Source: Planococcus donghaensis
GTDB lineage: Bacteria; Bacillota; Bacilli; Bacillales_A; Planococcaceae
NCBI RefSeq assembly: GCF_001687665.2
Contig: NZ_CP016543.2
Location: 2,046,001-2,110,000 of the forward strand
Length of the DNA stretch: 64,000 bases
Reading direction: 5' to 3'
In this document: positions 1 through 9,939 of the stretch, piece after piece
How the letters are laid out: every line of letters begins with the position of its first letter
How positions within the stretch are numbered: the first letter of the stretch is position 1
Program-made: the position numbers and the translations under genes
Notes under the pieces: generated by a model
Told to the model about the DNA's origin: nothing
The model's input: only the letters and a program-made list of their open reading frames with translations
The model's database searches: none

Positions 1-930
1 GATTGCTAGTGGTGCATGAGCGCGACCGATAAAACCAGCAAGTGCTAAAATTGTTAACACATATGGCAAAATCAACAGGAAAACGTTTGGAATTTCTGAA
101 ATATACGGAATAGATGATCCGACAATACTCAGTGACTGGGCAAACCCGAAGAATAAGGCTGCTCCCATTGCACCAAGCGGATGCCATTTCCCAAAAATCA
201 TAGCAGCCAATGCCATAAAGCCTTGACCATTGATTGTGGCATGACCAAAATCATTGGTAATGGTCTGTGCGTAAATCGCGCCACCAATACCGGCTAAACC
301 ACCAGAAATCATAACAGCGATATAACGCATTCTCGTTACATTAATCCCCATAGTATCAGCAGCCATTGGGTGTTCCCCGACAGCGCGTAAACGAAGACCA
401 AATGGAGTCTTGTAAATAACGAACCAGGCTAATACAGCAATACCGATTGCAAAGAACGAGGTATTGTAAACTGATTTAAATAGCAATGGCCCGATAACTG
501 GAATATCAGATAAGAACGGAACATTGTAACGCGAGAAACGTTCAGTGATGAAATCCGTTTGTCCTTTATCAAAAATTCGTTTTACCAAGTAAATCGATAG
601 TGCAGCTGCTAATAAGTTTATAGCTACTCCGGAAACTACTTGATCTGCACGGAATGTAATAGAAGCTACAGCATGCAATAAGGATAGGAGCAGCGCTGCA
701 AACATCGCTGCAATTAGTGCAACCCAAGGTGTAGCCGATCCAAACGTATCAGCATACAATAAGTTGAACAAGATTCCAACAAAAGCACCAATGACCATTA
801 ATCCTTCGAGACCAATGTTAATAACACCAGATCTTTCTGAGAAGACACCGCCAATTGCGACTAAAATAAGTGGTGCAGCATAAAAGATCGCTGAAGGAAC
901 GATGAAATATAATACTTCAAGGAAACTCAT
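1..930 (-). CDS. nupQ: Nucleoside ABC transporter permease NupQ (YufQ-like), 3' end cut by window edge
   Basis: This is the second membrane permease of a guanosine/nucleoside ABC importer; with NupP it forms the channel energised by NupO. The frame is open from the ATG at 930 to the window edge, giving 310 residues that are mostly hydrophobic helices with family motifs such as ERSGVINIGLEG near the N-terminus. Homologues are about 315-320 residues, so only the last few residues should be missing. A strong RBS (AAGGAGG) precedes the start. The start lies one base after the stop of nupP, so the two are translationally linked. The function is assigned from B. subtilis NupNOPQ; the exact substrate is inferred. 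Confidence 0.9.
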   Translation of the reverse strand, partial: MSFLEVLYFIVPSAIFYAAPLILVAIGGVFSERSGVINIGLEGLMVIGAFVGILFNLLYADTFGSATPWVALIAAMFAALLLSLLHAVASITFRADQVVSGVAINLLAAALSIYLVKRIFDKGQTDFITERFSRYNVPFLSDIPVIGPLLFKSVYNTSFFAIGIAVLAWFVIYKTPFGLRLRAVGEHPMAADTMGINVTRMRYIAVMISGGLAGIGGAIYAQTITNDFGHATINGQGFMALAAMIFGKWHPLGAMGAALFFGFAQSLSIVGSSIPYISEIPNVFLLILPYVLTILALAGFIGRAHAPLAI

Positions 931-931
931 A

Positions 932-1981
932 TTACTTCGCCTCCTTCTTCTTAGCTGATGCACGGAGCAACAGCAAGCGAATGATGTAGCCCGAAGCTAC
1001 AAAGAAGATAATAACTGCGATAACAATTTCAACAATTTCAATTGGAATACCCGCAGCATTTGGCATATTTAATGCCCCGTACTTTAATGAACCAAACAAA
1101 GTAGCCCCAAATATTACACCCAGTGGCGTGTTCATACCTAGTAAGGCAACTGCAATTCCATCAAAACCAATCCCGGTAAATCCACCTTTAGAAGATACAT
1201 ACTCAAAAGTTCCAAGTGCTTCCATCGCACCACCAAGACCGGCAAATGCACCAGAAATGACCATTGCTAAAATGATGTTTTTATTGACGTTCATCCCTGC
1301 GTACTGAGAGGCATTTTGGTTAAACCCAACCGCTTTTAACTCAAATCCAAGCGTGGTTTTTTCTAAAATAACCCACATCACACCGACCATCACCAAGGCA
1401 ATAATAATCCCAAAATGCAGTCGTGAAAATTCGGTTAAGTTTTGCAAAAACTCAGAACGTAGTGAAGCACTTGCATATATATTGCCCGTGCGATCTCCAC
1501 CGTCAGAAACCGTGCGGATTAATGCATTGGTTACGTGTAACGCAACATAGTTCATCATAATCGTTACGATTACTTCGTGTACACGGAATTTAGCTTTTAA
1601 AAGACCCGGTACGTAGCCCCATAATGCTCCAGCTACAGCTGCAGCCAAAATTGCTAATGGCAAGTGAATAATTTTCGGTAATTCTACAGCCACGCCAACG
1701 TAAGCTGCAGCAAACCAACCCACAATTAATTGTCCTTCAACACCAATATTGAATAGCCCTGAGCGGAAGGCAAAAGCTACCGCAAGACCAGCTAATAAAT
1801 AAGGCGTGATTTGGCGAATGGTTTCACCGATAGTATATAAGTCTCCAAAAATTCCGTTCCAAAGAGCAGCATAGCCTTTTAATGGGTCATAGCCGCTGAC
1901 CAGCATAATAACAGCGCCGACCAACAATCCTAAAATAACGGAAATGATGGGGACCAAAAGATTGGTCGCTCTATTCGACAT
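932..1981 (-). CDS. nupP: Nucleoside ABC transporter permease NupP (YufP-like)
   Basis: This is the first permease of the nucleoside importer, a polytopic membrane protein of the BPD_transp_2 type (about 349 residues). It has roughly nine hydrophobic segments, the family stretch FRSGLFNIGVEGQ near residue 80, and a basic C-terminal tail (RASAKKKEAK). An upstream in-frame GTG exists at 1993. I chose the ATG at 1981 because AGGTGAGG sits at normal distance from it and the protein then starts MSNRATN. The gene overlaps the end of nupO by 11 bases, which suggests translational coupling. The assignment is firm as a family; the substrate is inferred from B. subtilis. Confidence 0.92.
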   Translation of the reverse strand: MSNRATNLLVPIISVILGLLVGAVIMLVSGYDPLKGYAALWNGIFGDLYTIGETIRQITPYLLAGLAVAFAFRSGLFNIGVEGQLIVGWFAAAYVGVAVELPKIIHLPLAILAAAVAGALWGYVPGLLKAKFRVHEVIVTIMMNYVALHVTNALIRTVSDGGDRTGNIYASASLRSEFLQNLTEFSRLHFGIIIALVMVGVMWVILEKTTLGFELKAVGFNQNASQYAGMNVNKNIILAMVISGAFAGLGGAMEALGTFEYVSSKGGFTGIGFDGIAVALLGMNTPLGVIFGATLFGSLKYGALNMPNAAGIPIEIVEIVIAVIIFFVASGYIIRLLLLRASAKKKEAK

Positions 1982-3530
1982 GCTGATCCTCACCTTTCTT
2001 AGTTAAATCCTGTGTTTTTTTCTGATCAGTATGTCCTGCCATCAACAAGCCTAGCTCTTGCTCGGTCGTTGTTTCAGGCGTTACAATATCCACAATTTCT
2101 CCATCATGAATAACGGCAATGCGATCTGAAACGTTCATAACTTCGTCTAATTCAAAAGAAATCAATAATACAGCTTTTCCTTTATCGCGCTGTTCAATTA
2201 ATCGACTATGAATAAATTCAATCGCCCCAACGTCTAATCCCCTAGTTGGTAAAGCCGCAATCAATAAATCGGGATCTCGGTCAACTTCTCGTCCAATAAT
2301 CGCTTTTTGTTGATTACCACCAGATAACGAACGTGCTAACTCTGAAGGTCCTTGTGTGCGAACATCAAAGTCTTTAATAATTTGCAAAGCTTTTTCATTG
2401 ATTTTGTTGTAATCAATAATACCTGATTTAGAGATTGGCTTTGAGTAGTATGTTTGAAGCGAAATATTATGACCAATTGGGAAATCGAGTACCAATCCAT
2501 GCTTATGTCTATCTTGAGGAATATGACCAACACCCGACTCTGTTACTTTGCGTGGTTTCATGTTGGTAATATTTTTCCCATTAATTGAAATGGTTCCACT
2601 CTTTACTTTTCGAAGTCCTGTAATCGCTTCGATTAATTCAGATTGTCCGTTTCCATCAATTCCTGCAATTCCGACAATTTCGCCTTTACGAACATTCAAA
2701 TTCAAGTGTTTTACTTTTTCAATGCCACGATAATCAAGGACAACTAAATCTTTAATATCTAAAATTTCTTCTCCTGGGAAAGACTCCCCTTTTACCGTAG
2801 TAAATTCTACTTGACGCCCAACCATTAAAGATGCAAGGTCGTTAGGATTGGTTTCAGACGTAATAACCGTTCCAATTCCTTGTCCTTTACGAATAACAGT
2901 TACACGGTCAGATACATCCATAATTTCTTTTAGTTTATGCGTAATTAAAATAATGGATTTTCCTTCAGCAATTAATCGTTTCATAATTTGAATCAATTCG
3001 ACAATTTCTTGTGGCGTTAATGAAGCAGTTGGTTCATCAAAGATTAAAATTTCTGCTCCGCGATACAAAGTTTTCAATATCTCTACTCGCTGTTGCATAC
3101 CTACTGATATGTCTTGAATAATAGCATTTGGATCAACATTTAAGCCGTATTGTTCAGACAAAGCCTGTACTTTTTTAGCAGCGTCTTTTTTATTGGTTAC
3201 ACCGTATTTTGTTGGTTCGGTTCCTAAAATGATGTTTTCTGTAACTGAAAAGTTTTCAACTAACATAAAATGTTGGTGAACCATTCCAATTCCAAGGTCA
3301 TTCGCTATATTTGGATTAGCGATATCTACTTTTTTACCACGGACTCGGATTTCTCCGCCTTCAGGCTGATATAAACCGAACAATACGTTCATTAATGTCG
3401 ATTTTCCAGCTCCGTTTTCCCCTAGTAATGCGTGAATTTCTCCCTTTTTCAGTTGCAGCGTAATATTGTCATTCGCGACAAATGTACCGAACTCTTTACG
3501 GATATTCAGCATTTCGATTACATACTCCAC
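1971..3530 (-). CDS. nupO: Nucleoside ABC transporter ATP-binding protein NupO, double NBD
   Basis: This cytoplasmic ATPase drives the NupPQ permease pair. It is two fused nucleotide-binding domains (about 519 residues). The first has Walker A GENGAGKST at residues 37-45, a Q-loop (VHQHFM), a signature-like SVGMQQR and Walker B ILIFDEPT. The second has a degenerate P-loop (GIDGNGQSE), signature LSGGNQQK and a Walker B that reads LLIAALPT, so it lacks the usual D-E pair. One competent and one degenerate site is normal for this sugar/nucleoside class. The start is taken as GTG at 3530, eight bases after AGGGAG; an in-frame GTG at 3539 would sit on the RBS itself. A hairpin terminator separates it from nupN. 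Confidence 0.93.
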   Translation of the reverse strand: MEYVIEMLNIRKEFGTFVANDNITLQLKKGEIHALLGENGAGKSTLMNVLFGLYQPEGGEIRVRGKKVDIANPNIANDLGIGMVHQHFMLVENFSVTENIILGTEPTKYGVTNKKDAAKKVQALSEQYGLNVDPNAIIQDISVGMQQRVEILKTLYRGAEILIFDEPTASLTPQEIVELIQIMKRLIAEGKSIILITHKLKEIMDVSDRVTVIRKGQGIGTVITSETNPNDLASLMVGRQVEFTTVKGESFPGEEILDIKDLVVLDYRGIEKVKHLNLNVRKGEIVGIAGIDGNGQSELIEAITGLRKVKSGTISINGKNITNMKPRKVTESGVGHIPQDRHKHGLVLDFPIGHNISLQTYYSKPISKSGIIDYNKINEKALQIIKDFDVRTQGPSELARSLSGGNQQKAIIGREVDRDPDLLIAALPTRGLDVGAIEFIHSRLIEQRDKGKAVLLISFELDEVMNVSDRIAVIHDGEIVDIVTPETTTEQELGLLMAGHTDQKKTQDLTKKGEDQHVE

Positions 3531-3643
3531 TGTTGTCACTCCCTCAAGACTGCTAACTTTTTTAAAAAATTAATTAATACAGGAAAGGCTTCCGTTTCTA
3601 AAAACCTTTCATCTATTAATTTCTACCTTGTAGACAAAAAAAA

Positions 3644-3674
3644 TCATAAAGACCGGTAAAACCGGTCTTTATGA
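3644..3674 (-). terminator. Intrinsic terminator after nupN, inside the nup operon
   Basis: A perfect 14-bp inverted repeat (TCATAAAGACCGGT and its complement) with a 3-base loop is followed on the minus strand by a run of eight T. It lies between nupN and nupO, so it probably lowers transcription of nupOPQ relative to the binding protein. Confidence 0.9.
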
Positions 3675-3694
3675 TGACCGTCTAAAAATTTCTA

Positions 3695-4765
3695 TTACTG
3701 TACAGTTTCAGGAACTTCAATGTCGCCATTGATAACTTGTTGTTTAAAGTCTTCAATTTTCGCCATTACGTCTTCTGGAATTGCTCCACGTGAATCAGCC
3801 AAATCAACGCCATCATCAGACAAACCGTAAGTAACTGTTTCGCCACCTGGGAATTCATCTGCCATAGCTTGTTCAGAAATATTGATTACAGCTGTATCTA
3901 CGCGCTTCAATACTGAAGTTAAAGTAACGTTAGCGTCACCTGTTTGACCTTCATCGTATTGATCCGAATCCACACCGATAACCCAAATGTTTGCTTCTGG
4001 ATTTGACTCTTTACGTTCTTTAGCTTCAGTGAAGACACCGTTACCAGTACCACCAGCTGCGTGGAAAATGATATCTGCTCCTGCAGAGTACATACGGTTC
4101 GCAGTTGTTTTACCTAATTCCGCTTTATCAAAAGCACCTGTGTATTGAACATCAACTTCAACTGATTCGTCTACAGCTGCAACTCCTGCAAGGAATCCTG
4201 CTTCAAAACGCTCAATTACTGGAATTTCCATTCCACCAACAAAACCAATTTTCTTCGTTTCAGACATTAAAGCCGCTGCTACACCCGCAAGGAATGCACC
4301 TTCTTGTTCTTTAAAAAGAACACTTGCAACGTTTGGAGCATCAACTACAGCATCAATGATTGCAATTTGCGCTTCAGGCTGTTGTTCAGCGATTTCTGCT
4401 ACAGCACCTTCCATCAAGAAACCAATACCGAATACAACATTAAAGTCGCGACGGATCAAGTTGTTCAAGTTGGTGTTGTAATCTGCATCTGATGCAGATT
4501 GAAGATAGTCATAGCCGCCATCGCCTTTTTCAAGACCATTGTCTTTACCAAATTGCTGAAGACCTTCCCAAGCAGATTGGTTAAAGGATTTATCATCTAC
4601 CCCACCAACATCTGTAACCATAGCTACTGAAAAGTCAGAAGCTTCTCCGCCTTCTCCTCCGCCAGTTTCACCGTTTGAAGTATCTTCGTCGCTACCGCAT
4701 CCAGCAAGCATAGTTCCAGCAGCAAGCATTAATGATAAACCTAGACCAAATTTACGTTTTGTCAA
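3695..4765 (-). CDS. nupN: Nucleoside-binding lipoprotein NupN (Bmp/BMP family)
   Basis: This is the extracytoplasmic substrate-binding lipoprotein of the nucleoside importer (PF02608 family, about 356 residues). The N-terminus carries a type II signal peptide: basic TKRK, a hydrophobic core, and lipobox L-A-G-C with lipidated Cys23. A Gly/Glu/Asp-rich linker follows, then the BMP fold with motifs such as DVGGVDDKSFNQ and FHAAGGTGNGVF. No ATG fits. I chose TTG at 4765, about eight bases after GGGGGT; another in-frame TTG lies at 4780. Its position next to nupR and before nupOPQ supports the role. Guanosine specificity is an inference from B. subtilis NupN (YufN). Confidence 0.93.
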   Translation of the reverse strand: MTKRKFGLGLSLMLAAGTMLAGCGSDEDTSNGETGGGEGGEASDFSVAMVTDVGGVDDKSFNQSAWEGLQQFGKDNGLEKGDGGYDYLQSASDADYNTNLNNLIRRDFNVVFGIGFLMEGAVAEIAEQQPEAQIAIIDAVVDAPNVASVLFKEQEGAFLAGVAAALMSETKKIGFVGGMEIPVIERFEAGFLAGVAAVDESVEVDVQYTGAFDKAELGKTTANRMYSAGADIIFHAAGGTGNGVFTEAKERKESNPEANIWVIGVDSDQYDEGQTGDANVTLTSVLKRVDTAVINISEQAMADEFPGGETVTYGLSDDGVDLADSRGAIPEDVMAKIEDFKQQVINGDIEVPETVQ

Positions 4766-4812
4766 TGTAATAACCCCCAAGGTTTTTTTGATATTAGCAG
4801 GAATTTGATGTT

Positions 4813-5541
4813 TTACATACGTTTGCGAACCACATGAAAGCTGAATTTATCAGCTCTAAAGTAATTCTTTGAATAAAGCACCAAACGATCGTCTTCATCG
4901 TAATGGAGCTGTTTTAAAACAAGTAATGCAGTTTCCGGTTCACACTCCAGGATTGGCGAAGCATCATCATGATAACCAGTCGGATCAATAAATGTCACCG
5001 CATAGGAGATATGAATGTCTCCAGATTCTTCAATCGCTTTAAAAATGGAACTTTCTTTGCGTTTTAAAAAATCTGTAGGCAAATACGCGGAAGGAACCTT
5101 GTCGACACAATAAACTACAGGGTCGCTGTTTGCCGTACGAACGCGTTCAATAGTAATTATGGTATCATCGCCAGTGCAATGAAAGCGTTTTATATCCTCT
5201 TCAGAAGAAAGGCCCTCTGACGTGCTTAAGTAGATAGCACCGGGTTCCATTCCTGCCTGGCGGATCATATCGGATACACTTGTTAATTGTTCAATACCTG
5301 ATGAAAACAATGGTTTTGAATTGACAAATGTCCCAACTCCGTGGCGTCTGACGATAATATTATCTTCTTCCAACAACCGAAGTGCTTCTCGTAAAGTAGC
5401 TCGGCTGACTCCAAGTGTTTTCGATAATTCGAATTCGGACGGCAACTTCTCTTTTTCTTTGTAGACGCCCGCAGCAATATCCTGTTTCATTCGATCGATC
5501 ACTTGAAGGTACAATGCACGATGATCCGATTTGATTGTCAT
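4813..5541 (-). CDS. nupR: GntR-family repressor NupR (YmfC-like, HutC subfamily)
   Basis: This is a transcription factor with an N-terminal winged helix (residues about 8-75; [23 protein letters not shown] is the recognition region in part) and a C-terminal UTRA ligand-binding domain (about 90-240). In B. subtilis the orthologue YmfC/NupR sits next to spoIIIE and represses nupNOPQ elsewhere on the chromosome. Here the transporter is directly downstream, so local control is very likely. The start is ATG at 5541 with GGTGGTG upstream; an in-frame GTG at 5553 is less well placed. A perfect 6-2-6 palindrome 24 bases upstream of the start could be its operator. Length (242 residues) is normal for HutC-type regulators. 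Confidence 0.9.
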   Translation of the reverse strand: MTIKSDHRALYLQVIDRMKQDIAAGVYKEKEKLPSEFELSKTLGVSRATLREALRLLEEDNIIVRRHGVGTFVNSKPLFSSGIEQLTSVSDMIRQAGMEPGAIYLSTSEGLSSEEDIKRFHCTGDDTIITIERVRTANSDPVVYCVDKVPSAYLPTDFLKRKESSIFKAIEESGDIHISYAVTFIDPTGYHDDASPILECEPETALLVLKQLHYDEDDRLVLYSKNYFRADKFSFHVVRKRM

Positions 5542-5564
5542 ACGATTCACCACCCATGACAGAG

Positions 5565-5578
5565 ATCAGACATCTGAT
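5565..5578. promoter_or_regulatory. Candidate operator palindrome upstream of nupR
   Basis: ATCAGA-CA-TCTGAT is a perfect inverted repeat in the 5' untranslated region of nupR. GntR-family repressors usually bind short palindromes near their own gene. Function is inferred from position and symmetry only. Confidence 0.35.
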
Positions 5579-5716
5579 GTAAAACATTCCTACTAATCAA
5601 AATTACTATAACACTTATTAGAAACGAAATAAATAGTAATTTGTCGAATTCAGCGAATTTTCGGTTCTCGAATAAATAAAAGAGTGATTAATTTATCACA
5701 AGTAACTTCAAATTCC

Positions 5717-8065
5717 TCAATAATCTTCCTGCTTTGGAACTAGTACTGTTCTTGGCTTACTGCCTTCATACGGTCCCACGACGCCACGTTGTTCCATTTG
5801 ATCAATAATTCTTGCCGCGCGTGAGTACCCTACGCGAAAGCGACGTTGCAACATTGAAACGGAGGCTGTTTGCATTTCTGTAACTAATTGCACAGCTTCA
5901 TCGTAAATTTCATCCGTTTCTTCGTCTATTTTCGTATCGTCAATTTCACTTGGAATCATGTCTTCTTGATATTGTGCTTTTTGTTGTTCGATTACAAAAT
6001 CGACAATTTTTTCGACTTCTGAATCTGACAAAAACGCACCTTGAACACGCACTGGTTTTGATTGACCCGCGCCTAAAAACAACATGTCTCCTCGACCAAG
6101 TAGTTTTTCGGCTCCGCCCATGTCTAGAATTGTGCGAGAATCAATCGATGATGATACGGCAAAAGCAATTCGAGACGGAATATTCGCTTTGATGACCCCA
6201 GTGATGACGTTTACACTTGGCCGTTGTGTCGCAATAATCAAGTGAATTCCTGCCGCACGTGCCATCTGAGCTAGACGTGTGATCGCATCTTCTACTTCGT
6301 TTGAAGCAACCATCATTAAATCAGCCAACTCATCGACAATGACAACGATAAATGGTAACTTTGGATGCTTATCTTCGTTTTCTTCATTGAAAACCCGAAC
6401 ATATTCGTTATATCCTTCAATATTTCGTGTGCCGGTATGCGAGAAGAGCTCGTATCTTCTTTCCATTTCCGAAACAATTTTCTTTAATGCTTGTGCTGCT
6501 TTACGTGGATCGGTAACTACTGGTGCTAAAAGGTGTGGAATGCCGTTATAAACGTTTAACTCGACCATTTTCGGGTCAATCATCATCATTTTCACTTCAT
6601 GCGGTTTAGCACGCATTATAATGCTTGTGATGATGCCGTTAATACATACCGATTTCCCACTCCCTGTTGAACCTGCCACTAAAAGGTGTGGCATTTTGTT
6701 TAATTGGGTCATAACAGCTTGGCCCGTAACATCTCTGCCAAGTGCAAATAATAGTTTAGCATCGGGTTGGTTGTTTTCTTCCGACTCCAATACTTCACGT
6801 AAGCTAACAATTGAAACTTCCGAGTTTGGTACTTCAATACCGATTGCTGATTTTCCTGGAATCGGTGCTTCGATACGAATATCACGCGCTGCTAGAGCTA
6901 AAGCTAGATCGTCATGCAAACTAACAATCTTACTTACTTTGACACCTGTGTCTGGCAACACTTCGTATTTTGTCACGGCAGGACCTAAATGAACTTGCGT
7001 TACTTTCGCTCTTACTCCAAAACTTTGGAACGTTTTCTCAAGTTTTTTAGCATTTTTTTGAATACCGGAATATTCTCCACTTTGATCGTGATGTGGCGGT
7101 AAAGTTAGTAAACTCATAGGAGGCAATTGGTATTCTTCATTCTCCAACTCTTCAGCAGTCGACAACAATTGGACTTCTCCCGTTTCTTGGGGTTCGTCTT
7201 GAGCAACTTCTGGAGGAGCTGTTTGTTTTGGTTTAACATTTTCGGTAAATGCCGAAATAATCGGCGCTTCTTGTTTAGGCTCGTATAAAAGATCCTCTTC
7301 TTGGTCGTCATCTTCATCGTAAGATAAGGATTCATTGATTTCCAAAACTTGTTCAGGTTCTGATTTTTTACGAGAAGTACGTGTTTTTTTCGGCTTGCTT
7401 TGCTTAAAACGACTCATTAATGAATCGATAGCCGGACGCATACTTGGTATTTTTTCAGCGATAAACGGTGCGGCTGCTTTTCCTGTTAAAATAATCGCGC
7501 CAATTGATAACAAAATGAGAGCTACAATCCATGTGCCTGCCGTGTCAAAAAGAACGTGCAATAGCGCATATAGTAAAGCTCCTAAAATTCCGCCGCCGGT
7601 AGCCAAGTAACTATTCCAAATAGTGCCCGTCATTTTAGTAGTGCGGATAGTTTCAGCAATTACGTTTGACGAGGTGATCGGTAATATACTGTTCGCCGCC
7701 CATATTAAATGACAAATAAGCAAAATACCGACTAACACTAATGCGGATCCAAACACGACTTTCATTCTCGGTTTTGGCCACTGTCTTTTCACCATGACAA
7801 ATATTGCGACAAAAACGAGTGAAATAGGGATTAAGAAAGCCATATATCCAGCTAAATATTCCGCTATATTGTAAAACATTTTTCCAATAACGCCGAGCTG
7901 AAACGTCATTAACACCGCAATTCCTAACATTATTAATCCGATGACTTCATATGCAATCATTGGCATGGGCTGTCTTTTTTTGTTTTTCGGCTTTGGTTTT
8001 GCTTTTGCTTTTGTTCTTGCTCTCGCTTGTGATTTTTTCTTCGCGGTTTCACGAGCCCTATTCAT
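5717..8065 (-). CDS. spoIIIE: DNA translocase SpoIIIE/FtsK (SftA/SpoIIIE class)
   Basis: This is a membrane-anchored hexameric ATPase that pumps chromosomal DNA through the closing septum. The N-terminus is very basic (Lys/Arg/Ala repeats), followed by four membrane segments in about the first 200 residues, an acidic variable linker (about 220-330), then the motor with Walker [10 protein letters not shown] and Walker [14 protein letters not shown]. The last 60 or so residues form the gamma winged helix that reads polar DNA sequences ([20 protein letters not shown]). Length 782 matches SpoIIIE (about 787). The start ATG at 8065 has GAGGGA upstream. In an apparent non-sporulator it should act in vegetative chromosome segregation. 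The tepA gene that flanks spoIIIE in B. subtilis is absent. Confidence 0.95.
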   Translation of the reverse strand: MNRARETAKKKSQARARTKAKAKPKPKNKKRQPMPMIAYEVIGLIMLGIAVLMTFQLGVIGKMFYNIAEYLAGYMAFLIPISLVFVAIFVMVKRQWPKPRMKVVFGSALVLVGILLICHLIWAANSILPITSSNVIAETIRTTKMTGTIWNSYLATGGGILGALLYALLHVLFDTAGTWIVALILLSIGAIILTGKAAAPFIAEKIPSMRPAIDSLMSRFKQSKPKKTRTSRKKSEPEQVLEINESLSYDEDDDQEEDLLYEPKQEAPIISAFTENVKPKQTAPPEVAQDEPQETGEVQLLSTAEELENEEYQLPPMSLLTLPPHHDQSGEYSGIQKNAKKLEKTFQSFGVRAKVTQVHLGPAVTKYEVLPDTGVKVSKIVSLHDDLALALAARDIRIEAPIPGKSAIGIEVPNSEVSIVSLREVLESEENNQPDAKLLFALGRDVTGQAVMTQLNKMPHLLVAGSTGSGKSVCINGIITSIIMRAKPHEVKMMMIDPKMVELNVYNGIPHLLAPVVTDPRKAAQALKKIVSEMERRYELFSHTGTRNIEGYNEYVRVFNEENEDKHPKLPFIVVIVDELADLMMVASNEVEDAITRLAQMARAAGIHLIIATQRPSVNVITGVIKANIPSRIAFAVSSSIDSRTILDMGGAEKLLGRGDMLFLGAGQSKPVRVQGAFLSDSEVEKIVDFVIEQQKAQYQEDMIPSEIDDTKIDEETDEIYDEAVQLVTEMQTASVSMLQRRFRVGYSRAARIIDQMEQRGVVGPYEGSKPRTVLVPKQEDY

Positions 8066-8093
8066 ACCTATCCCTCACTTCTTCCGTAATCGA

Positions 8094-8134
8094 AAAAGGA
8101 TTTCCTCCGATAAAATCGGTATGGAAATCCTTTT
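8094..8134 (-). terminator. Intrinsic terminator after rnjB
   Basis: AAAAGGATTTCC pairs with GGAAATCCTTTT, with an inner CCGAT/ATCGG arm, and T-rich sequence follows on the minus strand. It separates rnjB from spoIIIE. Confidence 0.8.
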
Positions 8135-8143
8135 ACTTTTTTC

Positions 8144-9811
8144 TTAGTATTCCATAATAATTGGGATAATCATTGGACGACGTTTTGTTTGTTGGAACAA
8201 ATAAGAATTCAATGTATCGCGAATTTCTTGTTTAATGTTATTCCACTCGAACGCGTCTCTCGTCACGTATTTTTCAACGACTTTGCGAACTAGACGTGTC
8301 GATTCTTCCATGAGTTCCTCGGATTCACGCACATACACAAAACCACGTGAAATCATTTCCGGACCCGATGCGATTTTCTTCTCTTTGCGGTTTAAGGTAA
8401 CAACGACGATGAAAATTCCATCTTGTGATAGTAATTTACGATCGCGAAGTACAATATTTCCAACATCGCCAATGCCAATACCATCAATTAATACATTGCC
8501 GGCTGTCACACGCCCGCTCATGCGAACTTTGCCACCTTTATATTCTACGATATCGCCTTTGTCTGCGATAAAAATTTCAGACTTGTTCAAGCCAACTTGC
8601 TGGGCTAATTTAGAATGCGCAATAAGCATTTTGTATTCGCCTTGAATTGGGATGAAATACTTTGGCTTCATCATGTTCAGCATCATTTTTAAATCTTCTT
8701 GACTACCGTGACCAGAAACGTGAACTTTTTTACTTGAAGTCAACACGTTCGCTCCAGCTTTCGCCAATTTGTTCATTGTTTGGAACATTGGAACTTCCAT
8801 ACCGGGTGATGGTGTGAATGTGATTAATACTGTGTCTGTTGGTTTGATCTTAACGTCTTTATGTTGCTTACGAACCATTTTATCTAGTGCTTCAAGCGGT
8901 TCACCTTGGTTACCTGTAACAATGATCACAACTTCGTCGTCGCGGTAATTTTCCAAGTCCTTTAATGAAATAACCGTATCTTCATCGACAGTCAAATACC
9001 CAAGTCTTAAACCGACTTCGTAACTGCTCTCAAGACTTCTACCTGCTACTGCAACTTTTTTACCTGTAGCTGCCGCAATATCAAATACCTGCTGGATGCG
9101 GATAAAATTTGATGAATACAATGATACAAGTACACGACCTTCTGCTGCTAAAAATGCAGACAAAATATGGTCAGCAACAACAATTTCCGATGTTGTATAA
9201 CCAGGACGCTCTGCTTCTGTTGAATCTGACAATAGCATCAAGACGCCGTCTTCTCCTAATTTCGCCATTTTGGCAATATCAGGCTTATAGCTGCCTTTAG
9301 CTGACTGATCAAATTTAAATTCCCCCGTATGCACAATAGCGCCTTCTGATGTGTGGAAGACAATGCCTAATGCATCAGGAATACTGTGAGTTGTATGGAA
9401 AAAAGTTACATGTGTTTTATCAAAGTTCATGCGGCTTTTGTTCGTTACCTCAAAAAACTTCACATGTTTTAAAGAACCTTGTTCTTTAATATGTTCTTTT
9501 GCCAATGCGATTGTTAATTTCGATCCATAAACAGGCACTTGGATTTTTTTCAATAAGTAAGCGATTGACCCAATCGCATCTTCATGTCCGTGTGTTAAGA
9601 AAACACCTTTTACACGATCTTTGTTTTCTACTAAGAAAGTCATATCCGGAATAACGATATCAACGCCAAGCATTTCATCTTCCGGGAACATTAATCCGCT
9701 GTCTACAACAAACAGATCTTCGTCAATTTCAACTACATACATCGCTTTGCCGATTTCGCCGACGCCGCCTAAAGGGATAACTCTTATTACTTCGTTTTTA
9801 ATTTTACTCAA
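8144..9811 (-). CDS. rnjB: Ribonuclease J2 (RnjB, YmfA-like)
   Basis: This is a metallo-beta-lactamase/beta-CASP ribonuclease (555 residues) that partners RNase J1 in mRNA decay and 5' processing. Position beside asd and spoIIIE matches B. subtilis rnjB. The metal-binding motif, which is HGHEDH in J1, reads HGHEDA here: His74, His76 and Asp78 are kept, but the next His is Ala79. The later TGDFKFD ligand motif reads TGEFKFD. These changes are typical of J2, which has weak activity and acts mainly as a partner subunit. A C-terminal domain completes the protein. The start is TTG at 9811, seven bases after AGGAGG; no closer ATG exists. It has its own promoter. Confidence 0.92.
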   Translation of the reverse strand: MSKIKNEVIRVIPLGGVGEIGKAMYVVEIDEDLFVVDSGLMFPEDEMLGVDIVIPDMTFLVENKDRVKGVFLTHGHEDAIGSIAYLLKKIQVPVYGSKLTIALAKEHIKEQGSLKHVKFFEVTNKSRMNFDKTHVTFFHTTHSIPDALGIVFHTSEGAIVHTGEFKFDQSAKGSYKPDIAKMAKLGEDGVLMLLSDSTEAERPGYTTSEIVVADHILSAFLAAEGRVLVSLYSSNFIRIQQVFDIAAATGKKVAVAGRSLESSYEVGLRLGYLTVDEDTVISLKDLENYRDDEVVIIVTGNQGEPLEALDKMVRKQHKDVKIKPTDTVLITFTPSPGMEVPMFQTMNKLAKAGANVLTSSKKVHVSGHGSQEDLKMMLNMMKPKYFIPIQGEYKMLIAHSKLAQQVGLNKSEIFIADKGDIVEYKGGKVRMSGRVTAGNVLIDGIGIGDVGNIVLRDRKLLSQDGIFIVVVTLNRKEKKIASGPEMISRGFVYVRESEELMEESTRLVRKVVEKYVTRDAFEWNNIKQEIRDTLNSYLFQQTKRRPMIIPIIMEY

Positions 9812-9854
9812 TTTATTTCCTCCTAAAATTCACCCGTACACATCCATAGAATTC

Positions 9855-9884
9855 ATTATACGGGAATCACCGGAAACAGTCCAA
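9855..9884 (-). promoter_or_regulatory. Sigma-A promoter of rnjB
   Basis: Minus-strand TTGGAC (9884-9879), an 18-base spacer and TATAAT (9860-9855) precede rnjB by about 45 bases. Confidence 0.65.
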
Positions 9885-9896
9885 AGAAAAAAATAA

Positions 9897-9914
9897 ACCG
9901 GCTCATTGGCCGGT
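9897..9914 (-). terminator. Intrinsic terminator after asd
   Basis: ACCGGC/GCCGGT hairpin with an A/T-flanked base and a T-rich run (TTTATTTTTTTC) downstream on the minus strand. Confidence 0.75.
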
Positions 9915-9939
9915 CATTTTTAACGCCTATTGTTCGGGA

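Noticed and set aside
5684..5699. Near-palindrome GTGATTAATTTATCAC after spoIIIE
   Set aside because: The stem has only five firm pairs and the T-rich stretch is broken. It may be a weak terminator of spoIIIE, but I cannot support it.
8235..8645. Plus-strand frame of 136 codons opposite rnjB
   Set aside because: Antisense shadow of a clear minus-strand gene, with Ser/Thr/Arg-rich low-quality translation.
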